Assembly (NCBI GenBank): GCA_020435885.1
Contig: JAGQYU010000036.1
Location: forward strand, 1-22,356
Direction of reading: 5' to 3'
Source: Flavobacteriaceae bacterium
Lineage (GTDB): Bacteria > Bacteroidota > Bacteroidia > Flavobacteriales > Flavobacteriaceae
Length of the DNA: 22,356 bases
The position numbers were made by a program, and so were the translations under genes. The notes beneath the pieces are model-generated. The model ran no database searches and had not been told where the DNA came from. It saw nothing but the letters and a program-made list of their open reading frames with translations. Below, in pieces: positions 1-6,921 of this stretch (its first letter is position 1; every line of letters starts with the position of its first letter).

Positions 1-1562
1 ACTGCCCTGGCAATACTTAAACGTTGTTTTTGCCCACCTGAAAGTTTATTACCTCCATCACCAATATTGGTTTCGATACCCTGCGGCAGGTCTTTTACAA
101 ACTCCCATGCGTTGGCTACTTTCAAGGCATTTATGATCTCTTCGTCAGTAGCTTTTTGAACACCTAATTGTACATTATTTTTGACAGTATCATTAAAAAG
201 GATGGCATCTTGTGTAACGATTCCTAACTGGCTTCTCAACGACTTTTTTGTAAGCTCCCTAATATCTGTTCCGTCAATTAAAATACTTCCTTTATTGATA
301 TCATAAAAACGTGTTACAAGATTTGCCAATGTAGACTTTCCGCTGCCTGATTGCCCTACGAGTGCTACAGTTTGCCCTTTGGGAATGGTAAGCGAAAAAT
401 CTTTCAAAACAAACTCATCTTCATATTTAAAAGAGATATTTTTAAATTCAATCTCCGAATCAAAACTACTTTTTACAATAGCGTTTTCTTTGTCTTTTAG
501 AGGGTTTTTTGTTTCTAATACTTCTAGTACTCTTTCCGCAGCAGCGTTACCTTTCTTAACGTTATAACTAGCTTTTGAAATTTCTTTAGCAGGAGTTAAG
601 ATATTGTAAGCCAATCCCATAAAAGCTAAAAATGCTTCACCATCCAATGATTTATCAACCAAAACTAATGTGCCTCCATACCATAAAAGAACAGCGATAA
701 CGGCTATTCCTAAGAACTCACTGGTAGGTTTTGCTAAATTGGTTCGGTTTAATAAACTGTTGGAAAATTTATTGAAACGAGAAGTAGATTCTCTAAATTT
801 TTCACTAAACTTATCTTCGGCATTAAAGCCTTTAATGATACGAAGGCCAGTTAGTGTTTCTTCCAGTAAGGATAAGAAATAGCCTTGCTCATGTTGCACT
901 CTGTCAGATTTTCGTTTTAAACTTTTTCCGATTATAGAGATTAATAGTCCAGAAATTGGAATAAAAATGAATACAAAAACAGTAAGCTTTATACTTATGG
1001 TAAGCATAAAAATTATAGTGAACAGAATGGTCAATGGCTCTCTGAAAATCAATTCTAAGATAGATAAAAAAGATGTTTGAATTTCAAGGACATCTGTGCC
1101 GATGCGAGCCATGATATCACCTTTTCTTTTTTCAGAAAAATAGGATAGCGGTAAGCTAACTATTTTGTCATACAATTCATTTCTAAGGTCTTTAAGTACT
1201 CCATTTCGCAAAAAAGTAATGAAATACATTGCCAGATAATTGAAAAGATTTTTTAATAAAAAGACTACAATAACTAGTAAGATGACTACAATTAATGCCT
1301 TAGATTTATCCTCTCCGGCAACAGAGGTAATCATATAATTCATGTAATCTTTAAAGTAATCACCTGCTTTGGTTATACCTTCAAATACAGGTTTAACAGT
1401 TATTCTTTTGGTATCACTTTTAAAGATGATCTGTAACAACGGCATCAATACCATAAATGATAATCCGCTAAACAATGCGTACAATATATTAAAGAAAATA
1501 TTTAAAAAGCCATACTTTTTGTAGGGTAGGGCAAAGCGAATTATTTTTTTGAAATAGGTCAT
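1..1562 (-). CDS. ABC exporter, MsbA/lipid-A-exporter type (C-terminus cut by window edge)
   Basis: Inner-membrane half-transporter with a fused permease and ATPase, of the family that flips lipids or exports drugs. About 520 residues are visible. The first ~330 form the type-1 exporter membrane domain with several hydrophobic helices. The nucleotide-binding domain follows: Walker A GQSGSGKST near residues 401-409 (around 331-358 nt), a Q-loop in GIVTQDA, and the ABC signature LSGGQKQRLSIARA near residue 504, just before the left edge. Walker B and the H-loop lie outside the window, so this is a partial gene, not a broken one. The ATG at 1560-1562 overlaps the TGA of the upstream phosphohexomutase (ATGA), so the two are almost certainly co-translated. 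The family is clear from the motifs; the substrate is unknown, and lipid A or another envelope lipid is inferred only from MsbA-like architecture. Confidence 0.93.
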   Translation of the reverse strand, partial: MTYFKKIIRFALPYKKYGFLNIFFNILYALFSGLSFMVLMPLLQIIFKSDTKRITVKPVFEGITKAGDYFKDYMNYMITSVAGEDKSKALIVVILLVIVVFLLKNLFNYLAMYFITFLRNGVLKDLRNELYDKIVSLPLSYFSEKRKGDIMARIGTDVLEIQTSFLSILELIFREPLTILFTIIFMLTISIKLTVFVFIFIPISGLLISIIGKSLKRKSDRVQHEQGYFLSLLEETLTGLRIIKGFNAEDKFSEKFRESTSRFNKFSNSLLNRTNLAKPTSEFLGIAVIAVLLWYGGTLVLVDKSLDGEAFLAFMGLAYNILTPAKEISKASYNVKKGNAAAERVLEVLETKNPLKDKENAIVKSSFDSEIEFKNISFKYEDEFVLKDFSLTIPKGQTVALVGQSGSGKSTLANLVTRFYDINKGSILIDGTDIRELTKKSLRSQLGIVTQDAILFNDTVKNNVQLGVQKATDEEIINALKVANAWEFVKDLPQGIETNIGDGGNKLSGGQKQRLSIARA

Positions 1563-3283
1563 TGATCTAACTTCAGTTCTTTGATGATGCGTTGTATCTT
1601 ATAATCCAGTTGTTTTTCAACGGCATAGGCATCTTCAATTTTTTCTAAAGGTTGATTTACACTAAAATAAAATTTGATCTTAGGTTCTGTACCGCTAGGT
1701 CTTGCAGCTACTTTAGTACCATTTTTTGTTTGATAGATCAGCACATTTGATTTTGGTATGGTAATGTCTGTTTTTTCTCCGGTAAGCAGATTTTGACAAA
1801 CAGAAGACTGATAATCATACAAAAATTCAACAGGAGAGCCATCAATTTCTTTAAAAGGATTATTTCTAAGATCAACCATCATTTGTTTGATCTGTTGTGC
1901 GCCATCCAATCCTTTTTTAACTAAGGATATCAAATGTTCTTTATAAAAACCATGTTTGCAGTATAAAAGCAACAACTCTTTATAAACAGATGAATTGTTA
2001 TTTTTTGCATGAGCTGCTATTTCGCAAGCCAAAAGGGTAGCTGTAACAGCATCTTTATCTCTAATAAAATCGCCTACCATATAACCAAAGCTTTCCTCGC
2101 CACCGCCAATAAACTCTTGTGTCCCTTCAGCTTCACGGATCATTTTGGCAATCCATTTAAAGCCGGTAAGACCTACTTTGGTTTCAACATTATAACTTCT
2201 GGAAATTTCCTTAACCATATCCGTTGAAACTATGGTTGAGCCTACGAATTGTTTTCCGTTTAATTTGCCCTCCTGATACCATTGTTTTAGTAGGAAATCG
2301 GTCATAACACTCATGGTTTGATTACCGTTGAGCAGTTTCATATTGCCTTCCATGTCTCTTACGGCAATACCTAATCTGTCTGAATCTGGATCGGTTCCTA
2401 TAACAATATCAGCGTTAATTTTATCAGCTAATTCCAAAGCCATTTTCAATGCGGCAGGTTCTTCCGGATTAGGTGATTTCACCGTTGGGAAATTTCCATC
2501 CGGTTTGCGTTGTTCTTCCACAATGGTTACATCAGTAAATCCGGCTTGCTTTAAAGCGGCAGGAATTGCCATTACAGATGTTCCGTGGAGTGGAGTGAAA
2601 ACAATTTTTAATTTATTTCTGCTAGGCGTATTAAAAGTTCCGTTCTTAACACATGCATCAATAAAAACCTTATCTATTTCAGTGCCAACGTATTGTAAAA
2701 GTGTATCGTTGGCTTCAAATTTTATTTTACTGAAGTCAACACTGTAAACTTCATTAATAATTTCTTTGTCCTGCGGAGGTACAATTTGACCGCCGTCATT
2801 CCAATATACTTTATAGCCGTTGTATTCAGGTGGATTATGCGAAGCGGTTAACACAATACCGGCATCACATCCTAAATGGCGTACAGTAAAAGAAAGTTCC
2901 GGCGTAGGCCGCAGATCTTCAAAAAGATATACACGGATGTTATTTGCCGTAAATACATCAGCCACTATCTTAGCCAACGTTTTACTATTATGTCTGCAAT
3001 CATAGGCAATAGCAACTTTTAATTCTTTACCTGAATAGGTTTTGTGTAAGTAGTTAGATAACCCTTGCGTAGCCCTGCCAAGTGTATATTTGTTAATGCG
3101 ATTGGTGCCAACACCCATAATGCCACGCATACCGCCAGTACCAAACTCCATATCCTGATAAAAACTATCGATAAGAGTATCAGAATTTTCGGCTAGTAAC
3201 TGCTGTACTTTTTGTTGCGTATCACTGTCAAAAGGGCTTTGTAACCATTCATTGGCCTTTTGGATGATCTGTTCATTTTCCAT
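1559..3283 (-). CDS. pgm: phosphoglucomutase/phosphomannomutase (alpha-D-phosphohexomutase)
   Basis: Cytosolic enzyme interconverting hexose 1- and 6-phosphates, feeding nucleotide-sugar and glycan synthesis. All four signature loops of the alpha-D-phosphohexomutase superfamily are present in 574 residues: the phosphoserine loop TASHNPPEYNGY with S148, the metal-binding loop DPDSDR (298-303), the sugar-binding loop GGEESFGY (394-401) and the phosphate-binding loop RPSGTEPK (528-535). The length suits the long bacterial PgcA-like form. The sugar loop GEESFG is typical of glucose/mannose enzymes rather than phosphoglucosamine mutase, but glucose and mannose cannot be separated from sequence alone. 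A TACCTTTG -7 element lies 16 nt before the ATG, giving a very short leader. The gene heads an operon with the ABC exporter through an ATGA overlap. Confidence 0.95.
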   Translation of the reverse strand: MENEQIIQKANEWLQSPFDSDTQQKVQQLLAENSDTLIDSFYQDMEFGTGGMRGIMGVGTNRINKYTLGRATQGLSNYLHKTYSGKELKVAIAYDCRHNSKTLAKIVADVFTANNIRVYLFEDLRPTPELSFTVRHLGCDAGIVLTASHNPPEYNGYKVYWNDGGQIVPPQDKEIINEVYSVDFSKIKFEANDTLLQYVGTEIDKVFIDACVKNGTFNTPSRNKLKIVFTPLHGTSVMAIPAALKQAGFTDVTIVEEQRKPDGNFPTVKSPNPEEPAALKMALELADKINADIVIGTDPDSDRLGIAVRDMEGNMKLLNGNQTMSVMTDFLLKQWYQEGKLNGKQFVGSTIVSTDMVKEISRSYNVETKVGLTGFKWIAKMIREAEGTQEFIGGGEESFGYMVGDFIRDKDAVTATLLACEIAAHAKNNNSSVYKELLLLYCKHGFYKEHLISLVKKGLDGAQQIKQMMVDLRNNPFKEIDGSPVEFLYDYQSSVCQNLLTGEKTDITIPKSNVLIYQTKNGTKVAARPSGTEPKIKFYFSVNQPLEKIEDAYAVEKQLDYKIQRIIKELKLDQ

Positions 3284-3299
3284 GATTGCTTATTTTTTA

Positions 3300-3307
3300 C
3301 AAAGGTA
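3300..3307 (-). promoter_or_regulatory. Bacteroidota -7 promoter element of pgm
   Basis: TACCTTTG read on the minus strand matches TAnnTTTG, 16 nt upstream of the pgm ATG. No convincing -33 TTG element was found at the usual distance. Confidence 0.65.
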
Positions 3308-3416
3308 GTAATTTATAAAACTAGTTGGGGCTTCTTTTGTCTTTTAGAACAGGTATTTTAAGAGAATTTTCACTAAAAAAGTAGTGTAATTTTTATCACC
3401 TTACGGGAAAAATTTT

Positions 3417-4367
3417 CTATAAATTTATTCTAGCACTTACCTTATACCTATCATCCTCACTTCTTTTATTTCGCAAGATAAGTTCACCAATAAAACCTGC
3501 TAAGAATAACTGTGTACCTATGATCATGGTTACCAATGATATATAAAATTGTGGCCTTGCTGTAATGAGCCTTCCCGTTGGGTTGATGAATAATTTATCA
3601 ATCCCTAAATAAAGAGCAAATAAAAAACCGATAAAGAACATAAGGCTACCTAATAGACCGAACAAGTGCATAGGACGTTTGCCGAATCTTGACAAGAACC
3701 AAATAGTGATAAGGTCTAAAAAACCGTTGATAAACCTATCCATGCCAAACTTTGTAGTACCATATTTACGTGCTTGATGCTGCACTATTTTTTCGTCAAT
3801 TTTGGTGAAACCTTCATTTTTTGCCAGTACAGGGATGTATCTGTGCATTTCACCATATACATCAATGTTTTTTACCACTTCATTTTTATAGGCTTTTAAG
3901 CCGCAGTTGAAATCGTGGAGGTGCAAACCAGAGGTTTTGCGTGCCACAGCATTGAAAAGTTTTGAAGGTAGATTTTTACGGATGGTAGAATCGAAACGTT
4001 TCTTTTTCCAGCCGGAGATAAGATCATGGCCTTGGTTGGCTATCAGGTCATAAAGTTCAGGTATCTCATCAGGGCTATCTTGCAGATCGGCATCCATAGT
4101 GATGACCACATCGCCTTGAGCCAGATCAAAACCCGCATGCAAGGCTTGTGATTTTCCATAATTACGCTGAAAGCGGACACCTTTTACTGATGCATTCTGG
4201 TTGGATAAATTTTCAATAATTCCCCATGAATTGTCGGTACTGCCGTCATCTATAAAAATGATCTCATATAAAAACCGATTGGATTGCATAACTTTTGCAA
4301 TCCAATCGTGTAATTCTGGTAAAGATTCTTCTTCGTTAAGTAGTGGTATAACTACTGATATGTTCAT
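3417..4367 (-). CDS. family 2 glycosyltransferase, DPM1/GtrB/ArnC-like, with two C-terminal membrane helices
   Basis: Predicted to transfer a sugar from a nucleotide donor to a polyprenyl phosphate at the inner face of the cytoplasmic membrane, supplying lipid-linked sugars for envelope glycans. The GT-A domain shows VVIPLLNEE at the N-terminus, DDGS (40-43) and the metal/nucleotide motif DADLQD (92-97). The QARKYGTTKFG segment near residues 198-208 is typical of the polyprenyl-phosphate glycosyltransferase group. Two hydrophobic helices (about 235-255 and 275-297) end the 316-residue protein, as in GtrB-like enzymes. It starts 15 nt after the DUF4199 stop codon, so the two are probably one operon. 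The donor sugar cannot be read from the sequence. Confidence 0.9.
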   Translation of the reverse strand: MNISVVIPLLNEEESLPELHDWIAKVMQSNRFLYEIIFIDDGSTDNSWGIIENLSNQNASVKGVRFQRNYGKSQALHAGFDLAQGDVVITMDADLQDSPDEIPELYDLIANQGHDLISGWKKKRFDSTIRKNLPSKLFNAVARKTSGLHLHDFNCGLKAYKNEVVKNIDVYGEMHRYIPVLAKNEGFTKIDEKIVQHQARKYGTTKFGMDRFINGFLDLITIWFLSRFGKRPMHLFGLLGSLMFFIGFLFALYLGIDKLFINPTGRLITARPQFYISLVTMIIGTQLFLAGFIGELILRNKRSEDDRYKVSARINL

Positions 4368-4382
4368 GTATTTAATTGATTT

Positions 4383-4904
4383 TTAATATTGTTCTTCCTT
4401 TTTTTGCATGATGAGTGATGTAATTAAAGAAATAACAAAACCAAAGAACAAACTTGAAATAAGTATTACTCCAATAGTAACAGGATAAAAGTATTTTCTT
4501 GTATTTTCACTCATCGTATCAATCATTTCATCTGTCATTTTAGGGTTTTCTAAGAATTGTTGTCTTTGCATTTCTACAATATTTTCTACAAAATTTGGTT
4601 CAATAAATTTTGCAAAAAGAACAGTATATATTACAGAAATTATAGCTCCAACTAAAGCTATACCTATTCCGGTTTTAAGGCCTTGTCCCAATGACAAAAA
4701 TCCATTATTATTCTTTTTGTATTCTTTAATGCCTAGAAAGATTACTACGGCCATAATAACAAGGCTTATTACAGTTTTATACCATTGATTACCATAGGTA
4801 TTATTCATTGCATAATATGCAACACTTTGTAAAATTCCTACAAAACCTAAAATAAGTCCGTAGGTCCACATTAAATTTTTTCTTGGTTTTTGTTGATTTT
4901 CCAT
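4383..4904 (-). CDS. DUF4199 family membrane protein
   Basis: Integral membrane protein of 173 residues with four predicted helices (about 14-32, 43-58, 78-100 and 145-168) and a charged region between helices 3 and 4. The overall pattern, including YGLILGFVGI at the start and the LSLGQGLKTG segment before helix 3, fits the DUF4199 family of Bacteroidota, which has no known function. The frame is open further upstream to a TTG at 4934, but that codon falls inside a TATATTTG promoter element, so the ATG at 4904 (protein beginning MENQQKPRK) is taken as the start. The glycosyltransferase follows 15 nt downstream in the same operon, suggesting a role in lipid-linked sugar metabolism; this is inference from context only. 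Confidence 0.82.
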   Translation of the reverse strand: MENQQKPRKNLMWTYGLILGFVGILQSVAYYAMNNTYGNQWYKTVISLVIMAVVIFLGIKEYKKNNNGFLSLGQGLKTGIGIALVGAIISVIYTVLFAKFIEPNFVENIVEMQRQQFLENPKMTDEMIDTMSENTRKYFYPVTIGVILISSLFFGFVISLITSLIMQKKEEQY

Positions 4905-4931
4905 TTGTTGAGAGTTTTTGATTAGGTTAAA

Positions 4932-4939
4932 CAAATATA
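4932..4939 (-). promoter_or_regulatory. -7 promoter element of the DUF4199-glycosyltransferase operon
   Basis: TATATTTG on the minus strand matches TAnnTTTG, 27 nt before the chosen ATG at 4904. It overlaps the alternative TTG start at 4934, which argues against that start. Confidence 0.65.
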
Positions 4940-4952
4940 ACTATTTATGTAG

Positions 4953-4997
4953 TAGCATTTTATTTTTAGCGGTTTTTTTACCCGTTAAAAAATGCTA
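4953..4997. repeat. 9-bp inverted repeat with a nested 6-bp stem
   Basis: TAGCATTTT at 4953-4961 is the exact reverse complement of AAAATGCTA at 4989-4997. A second stem, TAGCGG pairing with CCGTTA (one G-U), lies inside the spacer. It sits between the divergent DUF4199 and SRP RNA promoters, roughly over the -33 region of the former. It could be an operator or a cruciform-prone AT-rich spacer; it has no terminator-like T-run on either strand. Confidence 0.4.
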
Positions 4998-5026
4998 AAA
5001 TTCTTAGTAAAATCAGAAATAGGTTG

Positions 5027-5034
5027 TATTTTTG
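5027..5034 (+). promoter_or_regulatory. -7 promoter element of the SRP RNA gene
   Basis: TATTTTTG matches TAnnTTTG. Its last base lies five nt before G5039, the first paired base of the SRP RNA helix, giving a natural ruler for start sites elsewhere in the window. Confidence 0.7.
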
Positions 5035-5038
5035 CAGC

Positions 5039-5134
5039 GGCAAGTCCTACACAACCAGCTCCCTTTGAACCCTCCAGGGCAGGAATGCAGCAAAGGTATT
5101 AGGTTGTAGCGGTGTGATGTAGGTAGCTTGCCAT
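5039..5134 (+). ncRNA. ffs: signal recognition particle RNA, small bacterial type (4.5S-like)
   Basis: RNA scaffold of the signal recognition particle, binding Ffh for co-translational membrane targeting. The conserved apical domain is visible as CCAGGGCAGGAATGCAGCAAAGG: a GGAA tetraloop (5082-5085) closed by GCA/TGC, then the asymmetric internal loop carrying GCAGCA. The rest folds as one long hairpin: GGCAAG (5039-5044) with CTTGCC (5127-5132), CCTAC (5046-5050) with GTAGG (5119-5123), ACAACC (5051-5056) with GGTTGT (5102-5107), and CCTTTG (5062-5067) with CAAAGG (5091-5096). The closing helix is followed by a six-T run (5134-5139), which serves as its own terminator. The length of about 95 nt without an Alu domain is the short form usual in Bacteroidota. 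Confidence 0.93.
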
Positions 5135-5208
5135 TTTTTGTTTCCATACGTTTTCCAATTTTACTTAAATCATTAGTGCCATTATCGGTCAATTTGTTAC
5201 ACATTTTT

Positions 5209-5216
5209 TACTTTTG
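5209..5216 (+). promoter_or_regulatory. -7 promoter element of the short-chain dehydrogenase gene
   Basis: TACTTTTG matches TAnnTTTG and lies 21 nt before the ATG at 5238, leaving a leader of about 17 nt. Confidence 0.65.
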
Positions 5217-5237
5217 TGTTACACTTACTTTTATAAA

Positions 5238-6041
5238 ATGAAAAAAGTTGTTCTTGTTACCGGAGCTTCATCCGGAATTGGTAAAAGTATTGCCTCGTAT
5301 TTAGTTACCAAGGGTTTTATGGTTTATGGTACTAGCAGAAACCCAAAAGAAACAGTAGTTGAGGGTATAAAAATGCTTTCGCTGGATGTTACAGATACCA
5401 ACAGTATTGAACAGGCAATTAAGGCTGTTATTTCAATTGAAGGAAGAATAGATATCCTTATCAACAATGCGGGGATGGGTATAACCGGCCCTATTGAAGA
5501 TACACCAACCGATGAAATGCGTGGGGTTTTTAATACCAACTTTTTTGGCGCCATTGATGTAATGAAAGCTGTGTTACCACACATGAGGAAACAGAAAAGT
5601 GGCCTGATAATTAATGTTACATCCATAGCAGGTTATATGGGTTTACCTTTTAGGGGAGTTTATTCTGCCACGAAAGGAGCATTGGAGCTGATTACTGAAG
5701 CTTTACGGATGGAGATTAAATCCTTTGGAATTGAAGTTGTTAATGTAGCCCCGGGAGATTTTGCTACCAATATTGCCGCAGGCAGGTATCATACGCCTGT
5801 TTTTGAAAATTCTCCTTACAAAGAAAAATATGCTGAAAATTTGGCACTGATGGATACCCACGTTACCAGCGGAAAAGACCCTAATGTAATGGCTGATGCT
5901 GTGTATAAGATCATTCAAACCAATAAACCAAAAGTACACTACAAAGTAGGTGGTTTTATGGAAAAGTTTTCCATAGTGCTCAAACGTATCCTTCCCGATA
6001 AGGTATATGAAAAACTACTGATGAACCATTACAAGTTGTAA
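5238..6041 (+). CDS. SDR family NAD(P)-dependent oxidoreductase
   Basis: Soluble Rossmann-fold dehydrogenase/reductase of the classical short-chain family, 267 residues. The nucleotide-binding motif TGASSGIG is at 8-15, NNAG at 76-79, and the catalytic triad is S129, Y142 and K146 in the YSATK context. The sequence after the catalytic motif, APGDFATNIA, is the usual cofactor-closing segment. A basic residue after the second strand (GTSRNPKE, about 31-38) hints at NADP(H), which is only an inference. The frame is open upstream to a TTG at 5214, but that TTG lies in the promoter element, so the ATG giving MKKVVLVTGASSGIG is used. The substrate is unknown. The gene appears to be a single transcription unit between the SRP RNA and the transaldolase. 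Confidence 0.92.
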   Translation: MKKVVLVTGASSGIGKSIASYLVTKGFMVYGTSRNPKETVVEGIKMLSLDVTDTNSIEQAIKAVISIEGRIDILINNAGMGITGPIEDTPTDEMRGVFNTNFFGAIDVMKAVLPHMRKQKSGLIINVTSIAGYMGLPFRGVYSATKGALELITEALRMEIKSFGIEVVNVAPGDFATNIAAGRYHTPVFENSPYKEKYAENLALMDTHVTSGKDPNVMADAVYKIIQTNKPKVHYKVGGFMEKFSIVLKRILPDKVYEKLLMNHYKL

Positions 6042-6180
6042 TTTCTTATCCCTTTATATGAAATCACCATTTCGTTCGTTACTACAATATGGTTTAGACT
6101 CTTATTGAAGTTTTAAACATACATGTATAATCTGTTAATAAATTACCGGCAGGGTTTTAAAATTAACTTTCTGTAAGCAG

Positions 6181-6188
6181 TATATTTG
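6181..6188 (+). promoter_or_regulatory. -7 promoter element of the transaldolase gene
   Basis: TATATTTG matches TAnnTTTG, 19 nt before the ATG. The following leader contains an AAGAAAAGAAG purine stretch that can act as a weak ribosome binding region. Confidence 0.65.
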
Positions 6189-6207
6189 TTGACACAAGAA
6201 AAGAAGC

Positions 6208-6861
6208 ATGAAATTTTTTATAGACACAGCAAATTTAGATCAGATAAAAGAAGCCCAAGATATGGGTATTCTTGATGGTGTTACCACCAATCCTTCCTTA
6301 ATGGCCAAAGAAGGTATTACCGGCCACGAAAATATTATAAATCACTATAAAGCTATTTGTGAGATAGTTGATGGCGATGTAAGTGCAGAAGTTATTGCCA
6401 CTGATTTTGAAGGTATGATACGAGAAGGTGAGGCATTGGCAAAACTGCATCCTCAAATTGTAGTAAAAGTACCTATGATAAAAGATGGTATCAAAGCCAT
6501 CAAATATTTTTCTGATAAAGGCATTAAGACCAATTGCACATTGGTGTTTTCGGCAGGGCAGGCCTTGTTGGCGGCTAAAGCCGGAGCTACCTATGTATCG
6601 CCATTCATTGGACGTTTGGACGATGTTTCCACAGATGGATTAGGCTTGATACAAGAAATACGTTTGATCTACGATAATTACGGTTTTGAAACACAAATAT
6701 TAGCAGCATCTGTGCGGCATACCATGCACATTATTGATTGTGCCAAGATTGGAGCCGATGTAATGACAGGGCCTTTGAAAGCTATTGACGGATTGTTGAA
6801 TCACCCTTTAACGGATATTGGATTGGCAAAGTTTCTAGAAGACTTTAAAAAAGGAAACTAA
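6208..6861 (+). CDS. tal: transaldolase (short TalC/FSA-type fold)
   Basis: Enzyme of the non-oxidative pentose phosphate pathway that moves a dihydroxyacetone unit between sugar phosphates through a lysine Schiff base. The 217-residue length and opening MKFFIDTANLDQIKEA place it in the short transaldolase/fructose-6-phosphate aldolase subfamily. The Schiff-base lysine is K87 in VVKVPM, and TNCTLVFSAGQALLAAKAGA is the family signature. Two positions that separate true transaldolases from FSA aldolases point to transaldolase: glutamate in SAEVIATD (E61; Gln in E. coli FSA) and phenylalanine in SPFIGRLDD (Tyr in FSA). The gene has its own promoter and ends in a strong terminator, so it is probably monocistronic. 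Confidence 0.94.
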   Translation: MKFFIDTANLDQIKEAQDMGILDGVTTNPSLMAKEGITGHENIINHYKAICEIVDGDVSAEVIATDFEGMIREGEALAKLHPQIVVKVPMIKDGIKAIKYFSDKGIKTNCTLVFSAGQALLAAKAGATYVSPFIGRLDDVSTDGLGLIQEIRLIYDNYGFETQILAASVRHTMHIIDCAKIGADVMTGPLKAIDGLLNHPLTDIGLAKFLEDFKKGN

Positions 6862-6894
6862 GCCTTAACGATACGAAAAAGAGAAAGTATTCTT

Positions 6895-6921
6895 GCCCTG
6901 CCGCCCGGTGGGGCTTTTTTT
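6895..6921 (+). terminator. rho-independent terminator of the transaldolase gene
   Basis: The stem GCCCTGCC with GGTGGGGC (eight pairs, two G-U) closes a GCCC loop and is followed by seven T residues. The T-run reaches the stop codon of the converging lactonase gene. There is no T-run on the other strand, so it serves the plus strand only. Confidence 0.85.

Noticed and set aside
2328..2747. 139-residue open frame on the plus strand inside pgm
   Set aside because: It lies wholly antisense to the clear phosphohexomutase gene and its translation shows no family motifs.
4905..4934. N-terminal extension of the DUF4199 protein starting at a TTG
   Set aside because: The TTG is part of a promoter element and the ATG at 4904 has normal spacing behind it.
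5013..5204. 63-residue open frame on the minus strand
   Set aside because: It runs antisense across the SRP RNA, whose fold and conserved apical loop explain the sequence.
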